A stretch of 64,000 bases of DNA, taken from NCBI GenBank assembly GCA_026002935.1, contig BPGH01000001.1, forward strand, positions 2,454,501 through 2,518,500, read 5' to 3'. Each line of letters opens with the position of its first letter. The stretch's first letter is position 1. A program made the translations under genes and the position numbers. A model generated the notes under the pieces. That model searched no databases, was not told the origin of the DNA, and saw nothing but the letters and a program-made list of their open reading frames with translations. Of the stretch, positions 37,949 through 48,379 are shown one piece after another. Source of the DNA: Acidimicrobiia bacterium. GTDB lineage: Bacteria > Actinomycetota > Acidimicrobiia > IMCC26256 > PALSA-610.

Positions 37949-39630
37949 GCGCGCACCCCCCGCACGTCGAGGCCGGCGGCGATCCCGACGCCGGGCATCC
38001 GCACGAGGGCGGGGCGGCGGGCGAGCAGCACGACCAGGGGGTGCATGAAGAAGTACGCGAGCACGAGGTCGATCGCGGTCGACAGCCCGAGGAAGAACGC
38101 GAACCCCCGCACGGAACCCGACGCGAGCAGGTAGAGGACCGCGGCGCCGAGCAGCGAGACGAGGTCGGCCGCGACGATCGTCCGGAACGAGCGGCGGAAC
38201 CCGACGTCGAGCGACGAGCGCACGGTCTTGCCGGTGCGGACCTCGTCCTTCAGGCGCTCGAAGTAGACGACGTAGGAGTCGACGGTGACGCCGACCGACA
38301 CGATGAGGCCCGTCACCCCGGCCAGCGTCAGCGTGAGGCCCCGGTTCGCGGAGAGCCAGGTGGTGATCGTGAAGAACACCATCCCGGTGAGCCCGAGGCC
38401 GATCCACACGACGAGCCCGAGGAGGCGGTAGTAGGCGACCATGTAGAGGGCGACGAGCGCCAGCCCGATGAGGCCCGCGGCGATGCCGGCCCGGAGCTGG
38501 TCCCGCCCGAGCGAGGGCGAGACGCTCTGGACGGTCTGCTCGTCGGGGTCGAACTGGACGGGCAGCGCGCCGTAGCGGAGCACGAGTGCGAGGTCGCGCG
38601 CCTCGCCCTCGGAGAACGAGCCCTCGATCACGACGTTGCGGCCCGTGATCCCCTCGTTGATCACGGGCGCGGACTGGACGACGCCGTCGAGGTCGATCGC
38701 GACCTGACGCCCGACGTTCGGCTGCGCGACCTGCGTCGCGAAGTCGTCGTTGCGGAACTCGACGTCGACGATCCACCCGGCGGTGGTCTCGTCGTAGCGG
38801 GCCCGGGCGTCGGCGATCGCCCGGCCGGTGAGGAGGGTCGGGCCGACCAGGTAGCACCCGTCGGGCTCGCCGTCGCCGTCGCCGTCGCGCCCGGCCAGCC
38901 ACACCGACGCGTCCGCGACGTTCCCGTCGCGGCCGACCACGAGGTCCGCGCACCCCGCGCCCGCCGGGCTCGTGGTGGTCGTGGTGCTCCCCGCCGGTGC
39001 CGTGGTGGCCGTGGTGCCCCCCGCCGGCGCCGGGGTGGGTGCGGGGGTCGTGTCGCTCTGCGCGGGCCGGGCCGAGGCGATCGGCACGGCGTCGACGGCC
39101 GGCGCGGCGCGCCCTGCGTCGCCGGCCGGCGCGGGCGCGGATCGTGCGTCCCCGCCGGGTGTCGCCGCGGGCGCGGCCGTCGTGGTGGACGTGGCGACCG
39201 TGGCGGCCGTGGTGCCGGGGGCCACCGAGGTCGACGACCCGGCGGCCGTGGCGGTCGTCGTCGTGTCGGGGACCGTCCACGGGAGCTGGCTCTCGACGAG
39301 GCGGAACCGCAGCTCGGCGGTCTGGCCGACGAGCTCCTCGGCGCGGGCCCGGTCCTTCACGCCCGGCAGGTCGACGACGATCGTGTCGCCCTGACGGTTC
39401 ACCTCGGGCTCGGCGATGCCGAGCGCGTCGACCCGGTTGCGGATGATGTCGGCCGCGGTGTCGAGCGCGGCGGTGTCGGAGCCCTCGACGGGGAACAGCA
39501 CGATCGACACGCCGCCCTGGAGGTCGAGACCGAGCACGGGCCGGTCGTCGCCGAGCAGCGTCCACACGAACGTCCCCACGATCACGGTGACGGTGGCGAC
39601 GAGCTGGACGACGTAGCGCCGGGTCCTCAT
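37945..39630 (-). CDS. secD: Protein translocase subunit SecD with a long Thr/Ala/Pro-rich insert
   Basis: 561 residues from ATG 39630 (ATGA with yajC). The N-terminal helix, GLDLQGGVSIVL and NRVDALGIAEPEV are canonical, as are the five C-terminal helices with GLTGMVFFTITTWLS and GVTVDSYVVYFERLKDE. Between residues about 122 and 226 a low-complexity Thr/Ala/Pro linker is inserted in the first periplasmic domain, followed by a Cys227...Cys259 pair flanking an acidic DGDGDGEPDG run that resembles a calcium-binding repeat. The insert would lie outside the membrane. It is intact while secF is not. Confidence 0.95.
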   Translation of the reverse strand: MRTRRYVVQLVATVTVIVGTFVWTLLGDDRPVLGLDLQGGVSIVLFPVEGSDTAALDTAADIIRNRVDALGIAEPEVNRQGDTIVVDLPGVKDRARAEELVGQTAELRFRLVESQLPWTVPDTTTTATAAGSSTSVAPGTTAATVATSTTTAAPAATPGGDARSAPAPAGDAGRAAPAVDAVPIASARPAQSDTTPAPTPAPAGGTTATTAPAGSTTTTTSPAGAGCADLVVGRDGNVADASVWLAGRDGDGDGEPDGCYLVGPTLLTGRAIADARARYDETTAGWIVDVEFRNDDFATQVAQPNVGRQVAIDLDGVVQSAPVINEGITGRNVVIEGSFSEGEARDLALVLRYGALPVQFDPDEQTVQSVSPSLGRDQLRAGIAAGLIGLALVALYMVAYYRLLGLVVWIGLGLTGMVFFTITTWLSANRGLTLTLAGVTGLIVSVGVTVDSYVVYFERLKDEVRTGKTVRSSLDVGFRRSFRTIVAADLVSLLGAAVLYLLASGSVRGFAFFLGLSTAIDLVLAYFFMHPLVVLLARRPALVRMPGVGIAAGLDVRGVRA

Positions 39631-39899
39631 GAGGGGCCCGCCGGGCTGTCGCCGACCCGGGCGCCGATCGCGCCGCGCGCGACGCGCACCACGGTCCCGG
39701 GCGCGATCTCCAGGCGGATCTCCTCGTCGGCGAGCTGGACGATGCGCCCGTAGATGCCGCTGGTCGTCATGACCTCGTCACCCTCGCGCAGCTGGGCCTG
39801 CAGTTCGCGCACGGCGGCCATCCGGCGCTGCTGCGGCCGCCACAGCAGCAGGTAGAAGGCGCCGCCCATCAGGACGAGCCACGCGATCGCGAGCTCCAC
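39627..39899 (-). CDS. yajC: Preprotein translocase subunit YajC
   Basis: 90 residues from GTG 39899. One N-terminal membrane helix followed by the YajC motif RPQQRRM and the small beta domain LREGDEVMTTSGIYGRIVQL. Accessory partner of SecDF. Overlaps secD by ATGA. Length normal. Confidence 0.95.
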   Translation of the reverse strand: MELAIAWLVLMGGAFYLLLWRPQQRRMAAVRELQAQLREGDEVMTTSGIYGRIVQLADEEIRLEIAPGTVVRVARGAIGARVGDSPAGPS

Positions 39900-39946
39900 G
39901 AACGGGGGACGCTAGCGCAGGGGCCGGCGGCGGCCGGGCGCGGGCG

Positions 39947-40667
39947 TCACTCGGCGGCGAGGCCGATGTCGAGCACGCGCTCGCGGTCGGCGGCGACGGC
40001 CTCCGCGAGCGCGGCGAGGCGGTCGCCCCGGTTCATGCGCACCTGCCCGCGGTACGCCGGCGCGCGGCAGGTCGGCCCACCGGCGGGCCTCGGCGAGCGC
40101 CGCGCTTGCGACGTCCGCGGGCTCGACGACCGCGTCGAGGAACCCGGCCTCGGCCGCGCCGTCCGGGTCGTACAGCCGGGCGCCGACGGTCGCCTGCTGG
40201 AGGTGCCGCACCGACAGCCGCTCGCGGGCCAGCTCGACCGCCCAGCGCGGCAGCACGAGCCCGATCTGGGTCTCGTTCAGCCCGATGCGGAAGTCGCCCC
40301 GCGCGCCGACGCGGAAGTCGGCCGCGAGCAGCAACAGCGCGCCCGCCGCCACCGCGTGTCCGGTGCACGCGACCACGACGGGCACCTCCGAGCCGAACAT
40401 CCGGCTGAACAGGGCGCCGCCGTCGGTGACGAGCCGGCTGGCGGCCTCCATGCCCGACCGCATCACCTGCAGGTCGAAACCTCCCGACAGCATGCCGGGG
40501 CGGCCGCTGACGAGCAGCGCGCCCACCCGTTCGGGCCCCTCGTCCTCGGCACGTCCGAGCGCGTCGCCGAGCGCGGCGACGACCGCCGGTGACAGCGCGT
40601 TCGCCTTCCCGTCGTCGAGGGTCACGTGGGCGATCCGGTCGCGGACCTCGTAGTGCACGGGCTCCAA
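39947..40667 (-). CDS. Enoyl-CoA hydratase/isomerase (crotonase) family protein, one late frame change
   Basis: ATG 40667. Crotonase fold: first oxyanion region ALLVSGRPGMLSGGFDLQVM, second VACTGHAVAAGALLLLAADFRVG, and GLNETQIGLVLPRWAVELAR. The reaction is not defined, because the Glu pair of classic hydratases is not obvious. Near 40063 a surplus base breaks the frame. Removing it gives AYRGQVRMNRGDRLAALAEA and a stop at 39947. About 240 residues. It stands between yajC and ruvB, an accessory position in the conserved gene order. Confidence 0.8.
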
Positions 40668-40706
40668 GGACGGCCTTCCTTCGTCGACGCGGGCGGGGTC
40701 GCCGGG

Positions 40707-41732
40707 TCAGAAGAGACCCGGAGCCTCGCCGCGCGCGCCCGGGGTGTGCAAGCCCAGGTGGTCGAACGCCGCCGGGGTCGCGACCCGGCCCCGCGGCGTG
40801 CGCTCGAGCAGGCCGCACTGGAGCAGGAACGGCTCGTAGACGTCCTCGACCGTCTCGGGCGCCTCCCCGACGGACACGGCGAGCGTCCCGAGGCCCACCG
40901 CCCGGCCGGCGAACGTGCGGCACAGGGCGCCGAGGATCGCGCGGTCGACCTTGTCGAGCCCCAGCTCGTCCACCTCGAACAGCGCGAGCGCGTCGCGGGC
41001 CACCGCCGCCGTGACGCGGCCGTCGGCGCGCACCTCCGCGTAGTCGCGCACCCGCTTGAGCAGGCGGTTCGCGATGCGGGGCGTCCCGCGCGACCGCCGG
41101 GCGATCTCGGCCGCACCGGCCGCCTCCAGCGCCACCCCGAGGATCTGCGCGGCCCGCACGACGATCGACGCGAGCTCGTCCGCCGAGTAGTAGTCGAGGC
41201 GCGCGACGAACCCGAAGCGGTCGCGCAGCGGGCCGGTGATGAGCCCGGTGCGCGTCGTGGCGCCGACGAGCGTGAAGCGGGGCAGGTCGAGGCGGATCGA
41301 ACGGGCCGACGGGCCCTTGCCGATCACGATGTCGAGCTGGAAGTCCTCCATCGCGGGGTAGAGCACCTCCTCGACCGGTCGCGGCAGCCGGTGCACCTCG
41401 TCGATGAACAGCACGTCGCCGTCGTCGAGGTTGGTGAGGATCGCGGCCAGGTCGCCGGCGCGCTCGAGCGCGGGCCCGCTCGTCGGCGCGAGCCTCGCCC
41501 CCATCTCGTTGGCGATGATCCCCGCCAGGCTCGTCTTTCCGAGGCCCGGTGGCCCGGCGAGCAGGACGTGGTCGACGGCCTGGCCGCGCCCGCGCGCCGC
41601 GGCCAGCATGATCTCGAGGTGCTCGCGCAGGCGCTCCTGGCCGACGAACTCGCCCAGCCGGCGCGGGCGCAGCGTCGTCTCCTCCCCCGCCTCCACGGGA
41701 TCGGCGGTCGGGCTGAGCAGCTCGTCCCTCAT
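40707..41732 (-). CDS. ruvB: Holliday-junction branch-migration helicase RuvB
   Basis: 341 residues from ATG 41732 (ATGA with ruvA). AAA+ motor: Walker [12 protein letters not shown] with Lys66, Walker [11 protein letters not shown], sensor [21 protein letters not shown]-terminal winged helix with [13 protein letters not shown] and [14 protein letters not shown]. Hexameric motor that drives branch migration with RuvA. Intact and normal in length. Confidence 0.97.
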   Translation of the reverse strand: MRDELLSPTADPVEAGEETTLRPRRLGEFVGQERLREHLEIMLAAARGRGQAVDHVLLAGPPGLGKTSLAGIIANEMGARLAPTSGPALERAGDLAAILTNLDDGDVLFIDEVHRLPRPVEEVLYPAMEDFQLDIVIGKGPSARSIRLDLPRFTLVGATTRTGLITGPLRDRFGFVARLDYYSADELASIVVRAAQILGVALEAAGAAEIARRSRGTPRIANRLLKRVRDYAEVRADGRVTAAVARDALALFEVDELGLDKVDRAILGALCRTFAGRAVGLGTLAVSVGEAPETVEDVYEPFLLQCGLLERTPRGRVATPAAFDHLGLHTPGARGEAPGLF

Positions 41733-42310
41733 CGGGCCCCGGCCAGCATCCGCAGCGCGTCGCGCAGGAGGTCCTCGACGGTGCCGTCGTCGCCGACCGC
41801 GGCGAGGACCTCGCGCACCTCCTCGGGCGAGTACCCGAGCTCGGTCAGCGCGTCGCGCACCTCGGCGCGCACGGTCGCGCCCGTCCCGGCCGTGAGGTCG
41901 ACGGCGGGCACGTCGAGGCGCGCCTTCAGCTCGACGAGCAGCCGCTGCGCCGTCCGCTTGCCGACGCCGGGGACCATCACGAGCGCCGCGAGGTCGTCGT
42001 CCGCGAGGCAGCGCCGGAGCGCGTCGGGCGTGTGCACCGACAGGATCGCGAGCGCCAGCTTCGGGCCGACCCCGCTCGCGGCGAGCAGCGCCTCGAACGT
42101 GTCGCGCTCGTCGCGGGTCGTGAACCCGTACAGCACCATCGCGTCCTCGCGCACGTGCAGGTGGGTGTACAGGAACGCGTCGCCGCCGGGCGGCAGCGAC
42201 GCGACCGCGCCGAGCGGCACGTTGACCCGGTAGCCGACGCCGCCGACCTCGACGAGCACCTCGCCGGCCGCCGTCCGCTCGACCACGCGCCCGCGCAGCG
42301 AGCCGATCAC
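41729..42310 (-). CDS. ruvA: Holliday-junction-binding protein RuvA
   Basis: 193 residues from GTG 42310 (GTGA with ruvC). N-terminal OB fold ([20 protein letters not shown]), two helix-hairpin-helix motifs ([35 protein letters not shown]) and the C-terminal RuvB-contact domain ([17 protein letters not shown]). Tetrameric junction binder of the RuvABC resolvasome. Confidence 0.97.
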   Translation of the reverse strand: MIGSLRGRVVERTAAGEVLVEVGGVGYRVNVPLGAVASLPPGGDAFLYTHLHVREDAMVLYGFTTRDERDTFEALLAASGVGPKLALAILSVHTPDALRRCLADDDLAALVMVPGVGKRTAQRLLVELKARLDVPAVDLTAGTGATVRAEVRDALTELGYSPEEVREVLAAVGDDGTVEDLLRDALRMLAGAR

Positions 42311-42819
42311 CGCGCGGCCTCCACGAGCGCGCGGGCCGGCGCGCGCCACAGGTGGCAGCACGCGAGCGCGAGCGCGTCGGCGGCGTCGGCGGGCCGGGGG
42401 ACCGCCGGGAGCCGCAGCAGGCGCGCCACCATCGCCTGGACCGCCCGCTTGTCGGCCCGGCCGTCGCCCGTGACCGCCAGCTTCACCTCGTTGGGGCTGT
42501 ACTCGGCCACGGGGACCCCGGCCCGGGCGGCGGCGACGAGCGCGAGGCCGCTCGCCTGCCCGACCGACATCGCGGTGCGGGCGTTGTGCTGGAACAGCAC
42601 GCGCTCCACGGCGAGCGCGCTCGGCCGGTACTGCGCGACCAGCGCGCCGAGCTCGTCGGCGAGCCGGGCGAGCCGGCCCGGCAGCGGGTCGCCCGGCGGG
42701 GTGCGGATCACGCCGCAGGCGAGGGCCCGCGCCGTGCCCCCGGCGCGCGCGACGACGCCGTAGCCGCACCGGGACACGCCGGGGTCGACGCCGAGCACCG
42801 GCCCGCGGGGATCGAACAC
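42307..42819 (-). CDS. ruvC: Holliday-junction endonuclease RuvC
   Basis: 170 residues from GTG 42819. RNase H-like resolvase: [13 protein letters not shown] with the first catalytic Asp, [20 protein letters not shown] with the Glu, and [14 protein letters not shown] with the last acidic pair. First gene of ruvCAB. In the usual actinobacterial order yebC lies close upstream; here an insertion of several accessory genes separates them. Confidence 0.97.
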   Translation of the reverse strand: MFDPRGPVLGVDPGVSRCGYGVVARAGGTARALACGVIRTPPGDPLPGRLARLADELGALVAQYRPSALAVERVLFQHNARTAMSVGQASGLALVAAARAGVPVAEYSPNEVKLAVTGDGRADKRAVQAMVARLLRLPAVPRPADAADALALACCHLWRAPARALVEAAR

Positions 42820-42881
42820 GGGTTCGATCCTAGACAGCCCCCCGGCGGGGGATGCGGATGCCGGCGGGATCAGGGGCAGGA

Positions 42882-43673
42882 TCAGCGGCGGGATCGGCGG
42901 CGGCGCCTGCGCCCGGCGCGCCAGAGGAGGAGCAGCACGACCAGCCCGATCCCGAGCGGCACCAGGCGCTTCGCCGCGGGCGCGCCCGCGACGCCGAGCA
43001 GGTCGACCGGCTCCGCCTCGGGGTGCTCCACGCGCCGCGGGCCCTGCGCCGCGGCCACCCCGCTCGCGGCGGCGGCTCCGTCGGGACCGAGCGTCGCCGC
43101 CTCCCGCTCCTCGTAGGCGCCGAGCGGCACCTCGCCGCCCGCCGGCGGCGGCGCACCCGGGCCCGCGGCCTCGCGCACCTCGCCGTGCACCACCTCCGTG
43201 ACACCGCCGCCGGTGTCCACGCCGCCCGCGGCGCCCAGCACGTCGCGCTCGAGGTTCTCGACGAACTGCCCCATCAGCTTCGACGACACGTCGGCGAGCA
43301 CCCCGCGGCCGAACTGCGCGACCTTGCCCGTGATCGACAGGTCGGTCGTGACGTCGACGCGGGTGCCGCCGCCGTCGTCGGCCATCGCCACGAGGATCGT
43401 CGCCTTCGCGTTCCCCTGCCCGCGGGTGTCGCGCCCCTGCGCGTCGATCGTGATCCGGCGGTTGGCCTCGTCGACCTCGGCGAGGATCGCCCGGCCCTTG
43501 TACTGCGCCGTGATCGGCCCGACCTTCACCTTCACGACACCGCGGTACTCGTCGCCGTCGATCTCCTGCAGCTGCGCGCCCGGCAGGCACGGCGCGATCC
43601 GCTCGATGTCGAGCAGCACCTTCCACGTGTCCTCGAGCGGGGTGCTCACTCGGAAGCTGTCGGTGATCTCCAT
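42882..43673 (-). CDS. CoxG-like SRPBCC protein with C-terminal membrane anchor
   Basis: 263 residues from ATG 43673. The N-terminal 150 residues form the CoxG/SRPBCC domain (MEITDSFRVSTPLEDTW, CLPGAQLQEIDGDEYRG, VKVGPITAQYKGRA, GQFGRGVL-like text KVAQFGRGVLADVSSKLMGQF). A Pro/Ala-rich linker follows and then a membrane helix (LVPLGIGLVVLLLLW) with an Arg tail inside. CoxG is thought to recruit CO dehydrogenase or related molybdenum hydroxylases to the membrane. It follows coxS, coxM and the nucleotidyltransferase in the same direction, so it belongs to that set. Confidence 0.85.
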   Translation of the reverse strand: MEITDSFRVSTPLEDTWKVLLDIERIAPCLPGAQLQEIDGDEYRGVVKVKVGPITAQYKGRAILAEVDEANRRITIDAQGRDTRGQGNAKATILVAMADDGGGTRVDVTTDLSITGKVAQFGRGVLADVSSKLMGQFVENLERDVLGAAGGVDTGGGVTEVVHGEVREAAGPGAPPPAGGEVPLGAYEEREAATLGPDGAAAASGVAAAQGPRRVEHPEAEPVDLLGVAGAPAAKRLVPLGIGLVVLLLLWRAGRRRRRRSRR

Positions 43674-44254
43674 CGGGCCTCCACGGCTGCGAGATCGGCG
43701 GGGGTGTCGACGTCGGTGGGCTCGCCGGTGCCGTCGCACGGCACCTCGACCGCGCCGTGGCGGCGCAGGAGCACCCGGGCGCCCTCGTCGCCGGTGAGGC
43801 CCATCGCCTCCGGCCAGTGGTCGCGGGCGACGAGCACCGGGTTGCCCCGCACGCCGCCGTAGGTGGCGACCGCGAGCCGAGCGCCGTCATCGTAGGCGGC
43901 CGCGACCCGCCGGTACGCAGCCGGGCCGACGAGCGGCTGGTCCCCGAGGCCCACGACCGCGGCGGCCACGTGCCCGCGCGGGCCGAGCGCGCCCAGCGCG
44001 GCGCGCAGGCTCGACGAGATCCCCGCACCCGGGTCACGGTTCCAGACGACCTCGACCCCGCCGACGGCGCCCGCGGCCGCGGCGACGGCCGGGTCCGACA
44101 CCACGGCGAGGACGGGCTCGAGGCCGCTGTCGCGGGCGGCGGCGAGGGCGTGCGCGACGAGCGGCCGCCCGCCGAGGGGCACGAGCGGCTTGGGCACGGG
44201 GCCGCCCAGCCGCGTGCCGCGCCCGGCGGCGAGGACGACGGCGGCGACGCTCAG
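43646..44254 (-). CDS. MobA/MocA-like nucleotidyltransferase, probable molybdenum cofactor maturation
   Basis: 202 residues. NTP-transferase fold: AAVVLAAGRGTRLGG...PKPLVPLGGRPLVAHAL, VVGLGDQPLVGPAAYR and NPVLVARDHW. Enzymes of this kind add CMP or GMP to molybdopterin for molybdenum hydroxylases. The C-terminal codons overlap the coxG start by 28 bases. No ATG/GTG/TTG lies near the expected N-terminus; the fitting start is a CTG at 44254 that overlaps the coxM stop as CTGA, imitating the ATGA/GTGA junctions used elsewhere. It is either a rare CTG start or a base error. Confidence 0.8.
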   Translation of the reverse strand: MSVAAVVLAAGRGTRLGGPVPKPLVPLGGRPLVAHALAAARDSGLEPVLAVVSDPAVAAAAGAVGGVEVVWNRDPGAGISSSLRAALGALGPRGHVAAAVVGLGDQPLVGPAAYRRVAAAYDDGARLAVATYGGVRGNPVLVARDHWPEAMGLTGDEGARVLLRRHGAVEVPCDGTGEPTDVDTPADLAAVEARWRSPTASE

Positions 44255-45069
44255 AGCGCCTCGAGCGCCCGCCGCACGAGCACCCGTGCCAGGTGCTCGC
44301 GGTACTCGGGCGACGCGTTCAGGTCGTGGGGGGGCTCGGTGCCCTCCGCCGCGAGCGCGGCCGCGTCCGGCACCGACCCGCCCGCCGCGAGCGCCTCCTC
44401 CACCGCGGCGGCCCGCAGCGGGACCGGGCCCATGTTGACCAGCGCGACGCGGGTCGTCCCGCCGACCCTCGCGGCGAGCGCCCCGACGATCGCCCAGTCC
44501 TGCGCGCGGCGGTTGAACTTCTCGTACGCGTAGCCGTTCGGGCCGCTCTTGGGCACGCGGATCTCGCACAGCAGCTCGTCGGGCCCGAGGGCCGTCTCGA
44601 GGAAGCCGCGGAAGAAGTCGGTGGCGGCGACGGTGCGCTCGCCGCCCGGCCCCCGCACCACGAACGTGGCGTCGAGGGCCACGAGCGCGGCGGGCAGGTC
44701 GGACGCCGGGTCGCCGTGGGCGACCGAACCGCCGATCGTGCCGCGGTGGCGGACCTGGTTGTCGCCCACCTGCGCGGCGACCGCCCGCAGGACGCCGCAG
44801 TCGCGCGCGAGCACGTCGCTCGTCTCGAGGTCGCGGTGGCGGGTGAGCGCGCCGATGGCGAGGTGGTCGCCGGCGTCGCGCACGTACGAGAGATCGCGCA
44901 CCCGGCCGATGTCGACGATCACCGCGGGCGTCGCGAGGCGCAGCTTCATGAGCGGGATCAGCGACATCCCCCCGGCGAGGAGCTTCGCCTCGTCACCGTG
45001 CTCCGCCACGAGCCCGATCGCGGCCTCGGCCGAGTCGGCGCGCACGTAGTCGAAGGCCGCGGGGATCAT
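44251..45069 (-). CDS. coxM: FAD-binding medium subunit of a molybdenum hydroxylase (CoxM-like)
   Basis: 272 residues from ATG 45069 (ATGA with coxS). Both FAD motifs are clear: [19 protein letters not shown] and [17 protein letters not shown]. The C-terminal CO-dehydrogenase flavoprotein domain follows ([19 protein letters not shown]). It passes electrons from the iron-sulfur subunit to the acceptor. The name reflects family; form II-type hydroxylases with other substrates share it. The large molybdenum subunit is not in the window. Confidence 0.85.
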   Translation of the reverse strand: MIPAAFDYVRADSAEAAIGLVAEHGDEAKLLAGGMSLIPLMKLRLATPAVIVDIGRVRDLSYVRDAGDHLAIGALTRHRDLETSDVLARDCGVLRAVAAQVGDNQVRHRGTIGGSVAHGDPASDLPAALVALDATFVVRGPGGERTVAATDFFRGFLETALGPDELLCEIRVPKSGPNGYAYEKFNRRAQDWAIVGALAARVGGTTRVALVNMGPVPLRAAAVEEALAAGGSVPDAAALAAEGTEPPHDLNASPEYREHLARVLVRRALEAL

Positions 45070-45536
45070 CGGGCCGCCCGCATGGTCTCGGCCGCGGCCA
45101 GCACGGCCTTCACGATGTTGTGGTAGCCGGTGCAGCGGCACAGGTTGCCCTCGAGGCCGAGCCGCACGTCGCGCTCGGTGGGCTCGGGCACCTCGTCGAG
45201 CAGGGAGACGGCCGCCATCACCATGCCGGCCGTGCAGTAGCCGCACTGCAGGCCGTGGTGCTCGTGGAACGCCTGCTGCACCGGGTGCCAGCGGTCCCCG
45301 TCGGCGAGGCCCTCGATCGTCGTGACCGACGCGCCGTCGGCCTGCGCGGCGAACATCGTGCACGACTTGACCGACTCGCCGTCGACGAGCACCGTGCAGG
45401 CGCCGCAGCTGCTCGTGTCGCACCCGACCTTCGTTCCCGTGAGCCCGCAGGCCTCCCGCAGGTACTGCACGAGCAGCGTGCGCGGCTCGACGTCGTGGTC
45501 GTGTGCGGTCCCGTTGACGGTCATCGCCACCCTCAT
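45066..45536 (-). CDS. coxS: [2Fe-2S] small subunit of a molybdenum hydroxylase (CoxS-like)
   Basis: 156 residues from ATG 45536 (ATG 45524 also possible). Two clusters: the plant-ferredoxin-type [22 protein letters not shown] and the second domain [12 protein letters not shown]...[16 protein letters not shown]. It carries electrons from the molybdenum centre to the flavin. First gene of the coxS-coxM-nucleotidyltransferase-coxG unit. Confidence 0.9.
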   Translation of the reverse strand: MRVAMTVNGTAHDHDVEPRTLLVQYLREACGLTGTKVGCDTSSCGACTVLVDGESVKSCTMFAAQADGASVTTIEGLADGDRWHPVQQAFHEHHGLQCGYCTAGMVMAAVSLLDEVPEPTERDVRLGLEGNLCRCTGYHNIVKAVLAAAETMRAAR

Positions 45537-45592
45537 GGAGCGGACCCTAGCGCCTGGCGCGCGGCGCGCTCCTGGTCCGTCCCGGGCGGCGG

Positions 45593-46003
45593 CTACCCGC
45601 TCACGTCGGGGCCGGCGGCGGCCACCGCAACGCGGATCAGGCACCGGCGTTCGCGCTCCATGGCGGCGCGGTAGTCGCCCCAGTCGGGGTGCTCGCCGGA
45701 GATCCGCCGGTAGTACTCGACGAGCCCCTCCATGGCGTCGGGCAACGAGACCACGTGGGCGGTGCCGTCGAGCTGTACCCATTCGCCGAAGAACGCGTCC
45801 GTCAGCACGCACAGGGACACCGATGGGTCGCGCCGGACGTTCCTCGTCTTGATCGCGGTCTCGCGGCTGCTCACGACGACGGTTCGCCCGCCCTCGACGG
45901 CGCACAGGACCGGGGACATCTGGGGCCGGCCGTCGCGCCGGCGGGTCGCGAGCACCGCGTGATGGTTCGAACGGACGAATTCGAGGGCGGCGTCGACGTC
46001 CAC
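45593..46003 (-). CDS. PPOX-class flavin/F420-binding protein
   Basis: 136 residues from GTG 46003, stop TAG 45593. Split-barrel pyridoxamine-phosphate-oxidase-like fold: [23 protein letters not shown] near the front, [26 protein letters not shown] in the middle, then a typical C-terminal helix. The TRNVRRDP pattern is usual in actinobacterial F420-dependent members of this class. A redox role on an unknown small substrate is likely. Single gene, upstream of coxS in the same direction. Confidence 0.8.
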   Translation of the reverse strand: MDVDAALEFVRSNHHAVLATRRRDGRPQMSPVLCAVEGGRTVVVSSRETAIKTRNVRRDPSVSLCVLTDAFFGEWVQLDGTAHVVSLPDAMEGLVEYYRRISGEHPDWGDYRAAMERERRCLIRVAVAAAGPDVSG

Positions 46004-46060
46004 CCCCGCAGTCTGCACGGGCCGGGCGCCCGAGGCGAGCGGAATGGGTAGGGTCGCGCG

Positions 46061-46435
46061 ATGCGCCGCGCCCTGCCGACGCTCGTGGCCGCGCTCCTCG
46101 TGTGGGCGGCCGGGGCGGCCGGGGCGAGCGCGGCGGCCGGGGCGCCGGTGCGGCCCGGGCCCGGTGACGACGGTCGGCTCCGGGCGCCCCTCGCCGGCGA
46201 CCACGAGGACGCCGCGGCGCGCGCCGTCGCGCGCAAGGAGGTACGGCCCACCGCGCCGGCACCCCGTTCGCCGGGTGCCGCACCGCTCGCCGCCGTCGCC
46301 GTGCTCGCGGCGGCCGTCACGCGTTCGCGGCACGCGAGGGCCGGAGGAGCGCGGTCGTGGAGGTGCGTGCCGGACCCGGTCCGGCGACGGGGCCCGCCGG
46401 GTCCGACGGCACGCACCGTTTCGCCGGCACCCTGA
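46061..46435 (+). CDS. Small secreted or membrane-anchored protein of unknown function
   Basis: 124 residues from ATG 46061. It has a signal peptide ([20 protein letters not shown]...GASAAAG), a charged stretch ([17 protein letters not shown]) and a second hydrophobic segment ([14 protein letters not shown]), then a basic Pro/Arg-rich tail. No family is recognised. It lies 57 bases from the divergent PPOX gene and 39 bases before the khtT-like gene, so it may be the first gene of the antiporter operon. Confidence 0.5.
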   Translation: MRRALPTLVAALLVWAAGAAGASAAAGAPVRPGPGDDGRLRAPLAGDHEDAAARAVARKEVRPTAPAPRSPGAAPLAAVAVLAAAVTRSRHARAGGARSWRCVPDPVRRRGPPGPTARTVSPAP

Positions 46436-46474
46436 ACCCGAGGGAGTGCCGGCCCGCGCCAGGGGGAGGCACCC

Positions 46475-46924
46475 GTGTCGATCCGGATCCTCGAGACGAT
46501 GCTGCCCGGAGTCGGGCGGCGCTACGACATGTACCTCCGGGACGACCGCGTGCTCACCGTGGTCGCGCTCGACCGGGGCGGCGTGGAGCTCTCGATGGCC
46601 CGCGCCGGGGACGACGAGCCGAGCGCGAGCCTGCCGCTGACCGAGGCGGAAGCGGTCGCCGTCGCCGCCCTCCTCACCGGTGCCGAGTTCTCGGTGCGCC
46701 ACGACCCGACCGCGCTCACCGTCGAGGCGATCACCATGCCGGAGACCGCGCGTCGGCTGGCGGAGGAGGTCGCCTCCCTCGACGGCGTGTCGGTCGTGGC
46801 CGTGATCCGCGAGAACGAGGAGATCCTCGGGGCGCTGGAGGTCGACGAGTTCCGGCCGGGTGACCGCGTGGTGGTCGCGGGGCCCTCCGCCTCGCTCGCG
46901 CATCTCCAGCAGCGACTCGGCTGA
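46475..46924 (+). CDS. TrkA-C (RCK_C) regulatory protein, KhtT-like, second copy
   Basis: 149 residues from GTG 46475, with a very strong ribosome site AGGGGGAGG five bases upstream. N-terminal KhtT-type domain (ETMLPGVGRRYDMYLRD) and C-terminal RCK_C (LDGVSVVAVIRENEEILGAL then EFRPGDRVVVAG). It precedes the NhaP2-type antiporter by 8 bases and presumably regulates it. It is a paralogue in design of the gene at 6210, although the associated antiporters are of different families. Confidence 0.85.
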   Translation: MSIRILETMLPGVGRRYDMYLRDDRVLTVVALDRGGVELSMARAGDDEPSASLPLTEAEAVAVAALLTGAEFSVRHDPTALTVEAITMPETARRLAEEVASLDGVSVVAVIRENEEILGALEVDEFRPGDRVVVAGPSASLAHLQQRLG

Positions 46925-46932
46925 TCGCGCCC

Positions 46933-48375
<1,443 letters not shown>

Positions 48376-48379
48376 ACGA

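Noticed and set aside
42839..42905. Tandem-like GGATC/GGGATC repeats after ruvC
   Set aside because: Irregular units, partly within the Arg-rich coxG tail. No array or operator geometry.
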